Positions 1 to 5,913 of a DNA stretch of 8,585 nucleotides are shown here, piece after piece. Numbering within the stretch: the first letter of the stretch is position 1; every line of letters starts with the position of its first letter. Below the pieces are notes generated by a model. The model searched no databases, had not been told where the DNA came from, and worked only from the letters and a program-made list of their open reading frames with translations. The stretch comes from Chloroflexota bacterium (GTDB taxonomy: Bacteria > Chloroflexota > UBA11872 > VXNJ01). The position numbers and the translations under genes were made by a program. The stretch spans positions 1 to 8,585 of the forward strand of contig JAPOVO010000304.1 of NCBI GenBank assembly GCA_026708165.1. The letters are read 5' to 3'.

Positions 1-13
1 GACCGGAAGCCAT
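1..13 (-). CDS. possible start of the gene after clpP (partial, speculative)
   Basis: On the minus strand an ATG at 13-11 opens a frame that runs off the window as Met-Ala-Ser-Gly. An AAGGAT sequence lies about 13 bases upstream and could be a slightly distant ribosome binding site. clpX often follows tig-clpP in bacteria, so this would be the expected neighbour, but four codons cannot identify a protein. The 60 bases between the clpP stop and this ATG contain no convincing terminator, which fits continued transcription. Confidence 0.2.
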
Positions 14-73
14 CTACTTCAGCGATCCTTCATCAGTATCACGTCGTCGGGCGGACAACTTTAGCGGCCAGAA

Positions 74-682
74 TCAGGACCCGCCGTCTGTGGCGTCGTG
101 CCGTTCGACGATGTGGTCTACGATGCCGTAATCCAGCGCCTCGTGCGCCGTCATCCAGTAGTCCCGGTCCGTGTCGGCTCTGATCTTCTCGACCGACTGA
201 CCGGTGTGATGCACGAGGATGTCCTCGAGGCCCGAACGCACTCGCATGATCTCGCGGGCGGCTATCTCAAGATCGGAAGCCTGCATGTAGCCGGGAATGT
301 TCTGCTGCGGCTGATGAATCAAAACGCTGCTGTGCGGGAGCGCGTAGCGTTTTCCGGGCGTTCCCCCCGCCAGCAACACGCAGGCGATGCTCGCGGCGAT
401 CCCGGTGCAAAACGTCTGAATCTCCGGCGCGATGTACTGCATTGTGTCGTAGATGGCCATTCCCGCGTGCACGCCGCCGCCGGGCGAGTTGATGTAAATG
501 CTGATATCGCGGTCTGGGTCTTCGCTTTGCAGAAGCAAAAGCTGCGCCACGAGTGTGTTGGCCAGCGCATCGTCGACCGGCGATCCTATAAACACAATGC
601 GGTCACGCAGAAGCCGTGAATAGATGTCCATCCCGCGTTCGCCGCGGTCCGTTGTCTCGATTACGTAGGGAATCAACGCCAT
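74..682 (-). CDS. clpP: ATP-dependent Clp protease proteolytic subunit ClpP
   Basis: This is the serine protease core of the Clp system. It forms a cytoplasmic double heptameric barrel fed by AAA+ unfoldases such as ClpX or ClpC. The 202 residues are the normal length and the whole family pattern is present: the N-terminal RGERGMDIYSRLL segment (13-25), YINSPGG (63-69), the nucleophile Ser98 in GIAASIACVLL, His123 in LIHQP, and Asp174 in DTDRD, by alignment with remembered Bacillus subtilis ClpP. The ATG start has an AAGGA ribosome binding site about seven bases upstream. The handle region after His123 reads QQNIPGYMQAS and is two residues longer than in B. subtilis, and the residues after Ser98 are Ile-Ala-Cys instead of the usual Met-Gly-Ala/Ser. 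It follows tig by 57 bases with no terminator between, so the two are probably cotranscribed. Identification is secure. Confidence 0.97.
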   Translation of the reverse strand: MALIPYVIETTDRGERGMDIYSRLLRDRIVFIGSPVDDALANTLVAQLLLLQSEDPDRDISIYINSPGGGVHAGMAIYDTMQYIAPEIQTFCTGIAASIACVLLAGGTPGKRYALPHSSVLIHQPQQNIPGYMQASDLEIAAREIMRVRSGLEDILVHHTGQSVEKIRADTDRDYWMTAHEALDYGIVDHIVERHDATDGGS

Positions 683-739
683 TGGGCAGTCCTTCTCTCG
701 ATAAGGTCGGTCATTATTTCGTCAAACACTGTCGCGTAT

Positions 740-2158
740 TTAGTCGGAGTCCGCCGCGCTCGTCGGGGCTTTCGATCCGCTCGGCAAAATGATTCCAGAT
801 TCGGTTCGCTCCAACTGCGGCCGTGGCTCTGGCTCCGGCTCTGCCTCGGTCTCCGGTTCCGGCTCTGCTTCGGTGACCTCGATGGCCTCGATCAGCGCGT
901 CCAGGGCCTTCCTGTCGCGAAGCCTGCCGGCCAGCCGGTTCTTCATGTCGTCGGAGCGGTAGGCCTCTCTGATCCTGTCGCGCTCCCCCTCCGGATAAGC
1001 GGCGACGATGGAGTCGATCTCCGCCATGACGTCCGGCTCCGTCACCTCGATATCTTGGTCGTTTGCATATTCGACGAGAGTGACCGTCCGCTTGACGTCC
1101 TCTCGGGCTTCCGTGTCGGCTTCTTCTTGCCATTGCTCCCGCGTCTTGCCGACAGATCCCAAATAGGTGTCAATCGCGACGCCCTGCGATGTCAGATAGC
1201 TTTCGCGCCCCTTCAGGACTTCCTCGGCATGCCGCTCGATCAGCACGTCCGGGATCTCGAAGCGGCTGCGCGCGACGAGCGTCTCGAGCGCGGCGCGGCG
1301 CAGCTCGATGTCCGCGGCGCCTTCCTTCCGTTCGAGCACGCGTTTCCGAACGTCCTCCCGCAACTCCTCGACGGTCTTGAATTCGGAGACAGACTCGGCA
1401 AACTCGTCAGTCAGCTCGGGAAGCTCGGGCGCGCGCACTGAAAGCAGCTCCACCGTGAAGGTCGCGTACTTTCCGCGCAGGTCCTCGTCGTAATAGTCGT
1501 CCGGGACATCGAGATCGAACACCCGAACGTCCCCGATCTCCATCCCCATAACGTTCGAATCGAAGCCCCGCGGCAGCCAGTTTTGGCCCACCATGAACGA
1601 CACGGGCTTCTCGTCGGCTTTTTCGATCTCTCCGGCGATTATGGAGAGCCGCGCCTCGCCCATATCGCCCTCCTGCAGCCGGTGGTCCTCGACCGGTTTC
1701 AGCTCCGCGCGGCTCCGCCGGATGTCGTTGAGCACTCCCTCCATCTCGCCGTCCTCGACGGTCACCCGGTCTTTTGTCAGCGAAATGGTCTCGATGTCGC
1801 CGAGTTCGACCGTCGGGCGCAGTGGCACGGTCGCCGTGAACACCACCGGCTCCTCGATACCTTCCACTTCTGCAAGGTCCACTTCCGGCCGGTCGATAGG
1901 TTCCAGGCTTTCCTCGCGGATGGCCCGATCGTACGAATTGGGAACCAGGTGCTCCAGCGCCTCGCCGATAATCGCCTGCTTGCCGAACATCGACTCCACG
2001 ATGCTTCGCGGGGCCTTGCCCGGTCTGAAGCCGGGAATCCGGGCCTTTCCGGATATACGCTTTACCGCGCGGGCATACTCGGATTGAAGCTCGGCCGGCT
2101 CGATCTCCACGGTCATCTCGGCCAGTCCGTTGCCGAGCCTCTTGCTGCTAATCCTCAA
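740..2158 (-). CDS. tig: trigger factor, ribosome-associated chaperone and prolyl isomerase
   Basis: Trigger factor docks at the ribosomal exit tunnel and shields nascent chains. The 472 residues show three domains. The N-terminal ribosome-binding domain carries the signature GFRPGKAP at 43-50. An FKBP-like PPIase domain lies at about 155-242, ending in a TFTVELLSV strand. A helical C-terminal substrate-binding domain spans about 250-427. An acidic Glu-Pro repeat tail (429-447) and a polar end follow, making the protein somewhat longer than the roughly 430-residue norm. The start appears to be TTG at 2158: it gives the expected Met-Arg-Ile-Ser-Ser-Lys beginning, and no in-frame ATG lies nearby upstream. 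The next in-frame ATG (residue 15) would remove the first beta strand. A GGGAG sequence lies about 13 bases upstream of the TTG, rather far. The ARIPGFRPGKAPRSIVE stretch and the VPLRPTVELGD linker resemble Chloroflexota trigger factors as I remember them. The stop is TAA, 57 bases before clpP. Confidence 0.95.
   Translation of the reverse strand: MRISSKRLGNGLAEMTVEIEPAELQSEYARAVKRISGKARIPGFRPGKAPRSIVESMFGKQAIIGEALEHLVPNSYDRAIREESLEPIDRPEVDLAEVEGIEEPVVFTATVPLRPTVELGDIETISLTKDRVTVEDGEMEGVLNDIRRSRAELKPVEDHRLQEGDMGEARLSIIAGEIEKADEKPVSFMVGQNWLPRGFDSNVMGMEIGDVRVFDLDVPDDYYDEDLRGKYATFTVELLSVRAPELPELTDEFAESVSEFKTVEELREDVRKRVLERKEGAADIELRRAALETLVARSRFEIPDVLIERHAEEVLKGRESYLTSQGVAIDTYLGSVGKTREQWQEEADTEAREDVKRTVTLVEYANDQDIEVTEPDVMAEIDSIVAAYPEGERDRIREAYRSDDMKNRLAGRLRDRKALDALIEAIEVTEAEPEPETEAEPEPEPRPQLERTESGIILPSGSKAPTSAADSD
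835..874. repeat. short direct repeat coding the Glu-Pro tail of trigger factor
   Basis: Two 16-base copies, at 835-850 and 859-874 and differing at one base, sit 24 bases apart inside the 3' end of tig. On the minus strand they encode the alternating Glu-Pro/Glu-Ala tail of the protein. This looks like local replication slippage in a low-complexity acidic tail and not like a mobile or regulatory element. Confidence 0.6.
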
Positions 2159-2187
2159 TGCGACACCGTATCTCCCGTTATGAACAT
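2155..2187 (-). CDS. possible 10-codon leader ORF overlapping the tig start
   Basis: An ATG at 2187-2185 opens a ten-codon frame (MFITGDTVSH) whose TGA at 2157-2155 overlaps the TTG start of tig by two bases, within CATTGAGG. A terminating ribosome here could help initiation at the weak TTG, which itself has only a distant Shine-Dalgarno sequence. No strong ribosome binding site precedes this ATG, and an ORF this short can arise by chance. It is recorded as a possible coupling device only. Confidence 0.2.
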   Translation of the reverse strand: MFITGDTVSH

Positions 2188-2210
2188 CCCTATCCGGAAC
2201 CGGACCGCAG

Positions 2211-2216
2211 ACTATA
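2211..2216 (-). promoter_or_regulatory. possible -10 box for tig (TATAGT)
   Basis: On the minus strand TATAGT lies 12 bases after the terminator U-tract and about 53 bases upstream of the tig start codon. That is a sensible place for a promoter restarting transcription after the terminator. No recognisable -35 box lies 16-18 bases upstream, because that stretch is the terminator stem itself, so the call is weak. Confidence 0.3.
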
Positions 2217-2227
2217 GCCCGCCAGAC

Positions 2228-2258
2228 AAAAAAGAAGGACTCGAAACCGGAGCCCTTC
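2228..2258 (-). terminator. intrinsic (rho-independent) terminator
   Basis: On the minus strand GAAGGGCTC (2258-2250) pairs with GAGTCCTTC (2242-2234) through nine continuous pairs, one of them G-U, around a seven-base loop CGGTTTC. It is followed at once by six T residues (2233-2228). Stem, tight loop and U-tract make a textbook terminator for minus-strand transcription. It could end the mgd-mgs-gmaS transcript after a 3' UTR of about 200 bases, or act conditionally in a leader upstream of tig. Confidence 0.85.
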
Positions 2259-2267
2259 TCTCCCAGT

Positions 2268-2282
2268 CGCCGCCAAGCGGCG
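2268..2282 (-). promoter_or_regulatory. GC hairpin ahead of the terminator, possible leader element
   Basis: CGCCGC (minus strand, 2282-2277) and GCGGCG (2273-2268) form a perfect six-pair stem with a three-base TTG loop, nine bases before the terminator stem. Immediately upstream, GGACTC (2288-2283) is exactly complementary to GAGTCC (2242-2237), the 3' arm of the terminator. An alternative fold that would break the terminator is therefore possible. I recognise no known riboswitch, T-box or ribosomal-protein leader consensus. Confidence 0.4.
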
Positions 2283-2326
2283 GAGTCCGAACAAAACGCC
2301 CTCTGCGCCGTTCACGCCTCTTGCCG

Positions 2327-2332
2327 ATTATA
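2327..2332 (-). promoter_or_regulatory. consensus -10 box (TATAAT) in the gmaS-tig gap
   Basis: A perfect TATAAT stands on the minus strand in GC-rich intergenic DNA. Transcription would start near 2320 and give a leader or small RNA of about 85-92 bases ending at the terminator at 2228. No good -35 hexamer is found at 16-19 bases upstream, so recognition would depend on the -10 or on an activator. Confidence 0.4.
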
Positions 2333-2461
2333 TCGACCACAAAGCCCGCGAGGACCGTAGCGCCGGCAGCCTATGTTCTTCCACCGTTGCTCGAACGATC
2401 CCTCAAACCTCGCCGCAACTGCTTAGGTCGAGTCAACCATCCCCTACCGGCACGTGATCCA

Positions 2462-3787
2462 CTAGCAGTCGAGCGTGCGCTCGCGCTCCCACGCCGTAAG
2501 CTGGCTGGAATACTCCTGCCATTCCGCCATCTTCAGCTTGATGTAGCTCGTTACAAACTCATCCCCAAAGGCCTCCCGAAGCACATCGCTCCGCTCGAAG
2601 GCTCTAAGCGCGTCCAGTAGATAGAGCGGTAGCTGCCGGAGGCCGGTCACGTCCGCTCCGGGCGCGTTCATGTCTATGTCGAGACGCGGGCCCGGGTCGC
2701 GTCTATTGGCTATGCCATCCAGACCCGCCGCCAGCACCGCCGCCTGCAAGAGGTAGGGATTGGCGGCGCCGTCGGGCAGGCGGAACTCAAAGCGGTCGTC
2801 CTCGGGCGTGCGCACCATGTGAGTGCGGTTGTTGCCGGTGTAGCTGATGTAGTTGGGCGCCCACGTCGCGCCGGAGGCGGTCACGGGAGCGTTGATCCGC
2901 TTGTAGCTGTTCACCGTTGGATTGGTTATGGCGCACAGTGCTTCCGCCGAGTGAATGACGCCGCCGAGGAAATGATAGGCAAGCTCCGAAAGCCCCTGTT
3001 CCCCATCGGGGTCCTGGAAGAGGTTCTCGTCGCTGTCCTTGTCCCAAAGCGAGAAGTGCACGTGGCAGCCGCTGCCTGTAAGACCCAGAAACGGCTTGGG
3101 CATGAAGGTGGCGCGCAGGCCGTGCTTTTCGGCAAGGCTCTTGACCATGAACTTGAAGAAGGTGTGCCTGTCCGCGGTGGTCAGGCAGTCGGCGTACTCC
3201 CAGTTCATCTCGAACTGGCCGTTGCCGTCTTCGTGGTCGTTCTGGTATGGACTCCACCCCAGACCGCCCATCGCGTCGCAGATCTCACTAATCAGGTCGT
3301 AGCGCCGCAGCAGGGCAAGCTGGTCATAACAGGGTTTGGCCTGAGTGTCGTTGGGATCGGATATCTTGGTGCCGTCGGGATCGATGATGAAGTACTCACA
3401 CTCGACGCCCGACTTCATCACATATCCGGCCTCGGCGGCTTGCTCGATGATCCGCTTGAGAAGGACTCGCGGCGCTTGCGCCACTGGCTCGCCGTCCATG
3501 TGCAGATCGGACGGTATCCAGCCAAGCTCCGGCTGCCAGGGAATCTGGATCAGGCCGTCGACGTCGGGCATCGCCCACATGTCGGGATGGGCCGGGGTCA
3601 TGTCCAGATGGGTCGCGAATCCGGCGAATCCCGCCCCCGTTTTCTGCATGTCGGAGGCGGCGTGCGCGGGAACGAGCTTTGAGCGCATCACGCCGAAGAG
3701 GTCGGTAAAGCTGAACAGGAAGTAGCGGATTTCCGTCCCCGCCGCCAGCTCTCTGTCCTTAGCTATCTGAGAAAGGTCGCCGCTCAT
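2462..3787 (-). CDS. gmaS: glutamine synthetase family protein, likely gamma-glutamylmethylamide synthetase
   Basis: This cytoplasmic ATP-dependent ligase probably joins glutamate and methylamine into gamma-glutamylmethylamide, the first step of the NMG pathway. It has 441 residues, the usual length for the GmaS/GlnT class of glutamine synthetases. Family landmarks are all present: the beta-grasp domain with a SDLHMDGEP segment (93-101); GVECEYF (127-133) with metal-binding Glu; HEDGNGQFEMNW (185-196) with Glu186 and Glu193; GSGCHVHFSLWD (238-249) with the catalytic-site His residues; NRTHMVRTP (320-328); and EFRLPDGAANPYL (334-346). The C-terminus ends in a QLTAWERERTLDC segment. The adenylylation-site loop of classical GSI is not evident. 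The ATG has an AGGGG ribosome binding site five bases upstream. It follows mgsC by about 100 bases. Glutamine synthetase type III (GlnT) with ammonia as substrate cannot be excluded from sequence alone; the mgs/mgd neighbours favour methylamine. Confidence 0.86.
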   Translation of the reverse strand: MSGDLSQIAKDRELAAGTEIRYFLFSFTDLFGVMRSKLVPAHAASDMQKTGAGFAGFATHLDMTPAHPDMWAMPDVDGLIQIPWQPELGWIPSDLHMDGEPVAQAPRVLLKRIIEQAAEAGYVMKSGVECEYFIIDPDGTKISDPNDTQAKPCYDQLALLRRYDLISEICDAMGGLGWSPYQNDHEDGNGQFEMNWEYADCLTTADRHTFFKFMVKSLAEKHGLRATFMPKPFLGLTGSGCHVHFSLWDKDSDENLFQDPDGEQGLSELAYHFLGGVIHSAEALCAITNPTVNSYKRINAPVTASGATWAPNYISYTGNNRTHMVRTPEDDRFEFRLPDGAANPYLLQAAVLAAGLDGIANRRDPGPRLDIDMNAPGADVTGLRQLPLYLLDALRAFERSDVLREAFGDEFVTSYIKLKMAEWQEYSSQLTAWERERTLDC

Positions 3788-3832
3788 CTCATCCCCTCTT
3801 GCAAATACTCACGCGCCTCGCCGGGCTAGCAG

Positions 3833-3838
3833 TTTATA
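3833..3838 (-). promoter_or_regulatory. possible -10 box (TATAAA) upstream of gmaS
   Basis: Within the 102-base gap between mgsC and gmaS, the minus strand reads TATAAA 45 bases upstream of the gmaS ATG. This is the only AT-rich box in the gap and could give gmaS its own promoter in addition to readthrough from mgsC. The sequence 17 bases upstream is not a recognisable -35, and no terminator is visible in the gap. Confidence 0.3.
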
Positions 3839-3889
3839 GGTAATCCGCGAGACACGACCGGAGCGCATATTCGGGTCTGTGAGTTGGCT

Positions 3890-5227
3890 CTAACGGCCGG
3901 GAATCCAGCTCGTTCCGGCCAGCGGCACTCCCGCCATGGCGGCGGCCTCTAAGGTCAGCGCCACCAGGTCTTCTGGCTCGAGGTTGTGTACGTGCGACTT
4001 CCCACAGGCGCGCGCCAGCGTCTGGGTCTCGAGCGTCAGAGTCGAGAGATAGTTCCTCACCCGGCGGGACGCCGCATCCGGCTCCAGTCGTTTCTCCAGT
4101 TCAGGGTCTTGAGTAGTTATGCCCACGGGACACCTTCCGGTATGGCAGTTGTGGCAGAACCCCGGCTTGGTGCCCAGCGCCTCGTAGTCTTCGACGTAAA
4201 TGTTGCGGTTGCAGTTGAGCGCGATCAGAACGGCGGTCCCCAGCGACACGGCGTCGGCCCCCATCGCGAGGGCCTTCGCAACGTCGGGCCCCGAGCGAAT
4301 CCCGCCCGAAACGACGAGTTGCACCTTGCGGTGCATGTCCAGCTCTTCCAGAGCCTCGACGGCTTCCCGGACGGCGGCCAGCGTCGGTACGCCGACATGC
4401 TCTATGAACACGTCCTGCGTCGCCCCGGTCCCGCCCTGCATCCCGTCTAGCACCACCACGTCGGCCCCCGCTTTCACAGCCAGTTGGACGTCGAACCGGA
4501 CCCTGGTGGCGGCCATCTTGACGAAGATAGGCTTCTCGTAATCGGTGATCTCGCGCAGCTCCTGGATCTTGATCGTCAAATCATCGGGACCGGTCCAGTC
4601 GGGATGCCGGCAGGCGCTTCGCTGGTCTATGCCTTCGGGCAAAGTGCGCATCGCCGCTACCCGCTCGGAGACCTTCAGTCCAAGCAGCATCCCACCACCG
4701 CCCGGCTTCGCGCCCTGGCCGATTACGGTCTCGACCGCGTCGCAGGCCCGCAGATGGTCAGGGTCCACTCCGTAACGCGACGGCAGCACCTGGTAGACCA
4801 GCGTCTGCGACGACTCGCGCTCTTCGTGCGTCATTCCCCCGTCGCCGGTCGTTGTCGCCGTACCCATCGCGGTGGCGGCGTGCCCCAGGGCGCGCTTGGC
4901 GTTCGAACTGATCGCCCCGAAGCTCATTCCGGCGACGGTGATCGGGATCTTCAAGTGAAGCGGTTTCTTCGCAAACCGCGACCCTAGAACCACGTCGGTG
5001 TCGCATTTCTCGCGGTACCCCTCCAGCGGATACCGGGACAGCGACGCTCCAAGGAAGGCGAGGTCGTCGAATGTCGGCAGCTTGCGCTTGGGGCCCCAAC
5101 CGCGAATCTCATAAATGCCCTGGTCGGCGGCGCGCTGTATCTCGGCTATCACATTGGGAGGAAAAGTCGCCGATTGCCGGTATTCGGCGAGGTCGATTTG
5201 GTCGGGGTTGATGCCTATATCGGTCAT
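3890..5227 (-). CDS. mgsC: N-methylglutamate synthase subunit C, FMN and Fe-S glutamate-synthase-like protein
   Basis: This is the catalytic synthase domain of a split glutamate synthase (GlxD type). In the NMG pathway it transfers the methylamine group to 2-oxoglutarate, giving N-methylglutamate. The 445 residues form a TIM barrel. It carries PGGGGMLLGLKV (175-186), VVVLDGMQGGTGATQD (257-272) and the flavin phosphate-binding stretch VVSGGIRSGPDVAKALAMGA (305-324). The iron-sulfur site lies in GFCHNCHTGRCPVGITTQ (356-373), with Cys358, Cys361 and Cys366. The frame stays open upstream to about 5467, but that stretch is the antisense-like shadow of mgsB. The ATG at 5227 overlaps the mgsB stop as TGATG, gives the family's N-terminus and is chosen. 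The Shine-Dalgarno is weak, consistent with coupled translation. The stop is TAG. It would form a complex with MgsA and MgsB. An ammonia- or sarcosine-related GlxD role is the main alternative. Confidence 0.9.
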   Translation of the reverse strand: MTDIGINPDQIDLAEYRQSATFPPNVIAEIQRAADQGIYEIRGWGPKRKLPTFDDLAFLGASLSRYPLEGYREKCDTDVVLGSRFAKKPLHLKIPITVAGMSFGAISSNAKRALGHAATAMGTATTTGDGGMTHEERESSQTLVYQVLPSRYGVDPDHLRACDAVETVIGQGAKPGGGGMLLGLKVSERVAAMRTLPEGIDQRSACRHPDWTGPDDLTIKIQELREITDYEKPIFVKMAATRVRFDVQLAVKAGADVVVLDGMQGGTGATQDVFIEHVGVPTLAAVREAVEALEELDMHRKVQLVVSGGIRSGPDVAKALAMGADAVSLGTAVLIALNCNRNIYVEDYEALGTKPGFCHNCHTGRCPVGITTQDPELEKRLEPDAASRRVRNYLSTLTLETQTLARACGKSHVHNLEPEDLVALTLEAAAMAGVPLAGTSWIPGR

Positions 5228-5913
5228 CAGTAGCTCGCCGCGTTGTCTATGTGAAAGTTGTACAGGTTTCTGGCGGAGCCATAGAGTCTGAAGTCCGAAG
5301 GATTGTGATCGAATCCGGCGCGTTGAAGAAGGCCCACAAGTCCCTCGCGCTGCTCCCGCGACATTTCCTTGGCTACGCAGTCGGCCCCGAGATCGTCCGC
5401 CGATCCGCGCACGAAAATCTCGGCCTCGTAGATCGAGTCGCCAAGTCCGGGGCCCGCGTCCCCGCACACAACCAGGCGTCCAGCCTGGGCCATAAACGCG
5501 CTCATGTGCCCCACCGAGCCGCCCACGACGATGTCAATTCCTTTCATGGAAATGCCACAACGCGAGCTGGCGTCGCCCTCTATGACCAACATCCCGCCGC
5601 GCCCGGTCGCGCCCGCCGACGAGCTGGCGTTGCCTTGAACTCGCACCACGCCGGACATCATGTTCTCGGCCAGCCCCACCCCCGCGTGTCCGGCCACGGT
5701 TATGTTGGCGAGCTTGTTCATGCCCGCGCAGTAGTAGCCGACGTGTCCCTCGATTAACAAGGAGACCGGCGAGTCGGCCCCAACCGCGATGTTATGCAGG
5801 CCATGCGGATTCCTGATGCGCCAGCGCGCATCCGTCGTCCCGGCCGAAATCGCGTGCAGACGCTCGTTGAGACCCCGCACTCCCACGGCTTCGAGATCGA
5901 CGTCAACCCACAC
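5227..5913 (-). CDS. mgsB: N-methylglutamate synthase subunit B, GXGXG beta-helix protein
   Basis: This protein corresponds to the C-terminal GXGXG domain of glutamate synthase (GlxC type), a right-handed beta helix that in the one-chain enzyme scaffolds the ammonia or amine channel between glutaminase and synthase parts. In 228 residues it shows the repeated glycine turns that mark the fold: IEGHVGYYCAGMN (54-66), VAGHAGVGLAENM (73-85), VQGNASSSAGATG (92-104), IEGDASSRCGISM (110-122), VGGSVGHMSAFMAQAG (129-144) and VCGDAGPGLGDSIY (148-161). The start is GTG, placed immediately after the mgsA TAG stop in the same reading frame. A GGAG sequence lies ten bases upstream, and the N-terminus (VDLEAVGVRGLNERLHAI) fits the family, so little if anything is missing. 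Its TGA overlaps the mgsC ATG. It is not catalytic by itself. Confidence 0.91.
   Translation of the reverse strand: MWVDVDLEAVGVRGLNERLHAISAGTTDARWRIRNPHGLHNIAVGADSPVSLLIEGHVGYYCAGMNKLANITVAGHAGVGLAENMMSGVVRVQGNASSSAGATGRGGMLVIEGDASSRCGISMKGIDIVVGGSVGHMSAFMAQAGRLVVCGDAGPGLGDSIYEAEIFVRGSADDLGADCVAKEMSREQREGLVGLLQRAGFDHNPSDFRLYGSARNLYNFHIDNAASY

Larger units (their letters stand above)
2159..2461 (-). other. 303-base intergenic region between gmaS and tig
   Basis: No protein-coding gene of normal size, tRNA or transposon end is visible here. Read on the minus strand from 2461, it has a featureless stretch of about 130 bases after the gmaS stop, then a consensus TATAAT (2332-2327), then a GC-rich hairpin (2282-2268), an intrinsic terminator (2258-2228), a second TATA-like box TATAGT (2216-2211), and the tig leader. 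The arrangement suggests one transcription unit ends here and the tig unit begins, possibly with a terminated leader or small RNA between. Confidence 0.7.

Noticed and set aside
683..739. Promoter for clpP built on a TTGACG in the tig-clpP gap
   Set aside because: The hexamer resembles a -35, but the sequence 17 bases further on (ATCGAG) is not a -10 box. Cotranscription with tig is simpler.
2237..2249. T-arm-like sequence (GTTTCGAGTCC) suggesting a tRNA
   Set aside because: The bases flanking the loop do not pair as a T stem, and no acceptor, D or anticodon arms fit. The sequence is the loop and 3' arm of the terminator.
2451..2456. CACGTG palindrome after the gmaS stop
   Set aside because: A six-base palindrome is expected by chance in this window, and it sits downstream of a gene with no second copy nearby.
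1583..2620. Plus-strand open frame of 345 codons
   Set aside because: It lies antisense to tig and the gmaS 3' end, crosses the terminator region, and resembles no family. It is an open shadow frame in GC-rich DNA.
2819..3682. Plus-strand open frame of 287 codons
   Set aside because: It is antisense to gmaS, whose protein is fully conserved; the plus-strand translation is valine/glycine-rich and unrecognisable.
5228..5467. N-terminal extension of mgsC by about 80 residues
   Set aside because: The extension overlaps mgsB in another frame and is arginine-rich shadow sequence. The ATG at 5227 overlapping the mgsB stop gives the family N-terminus.
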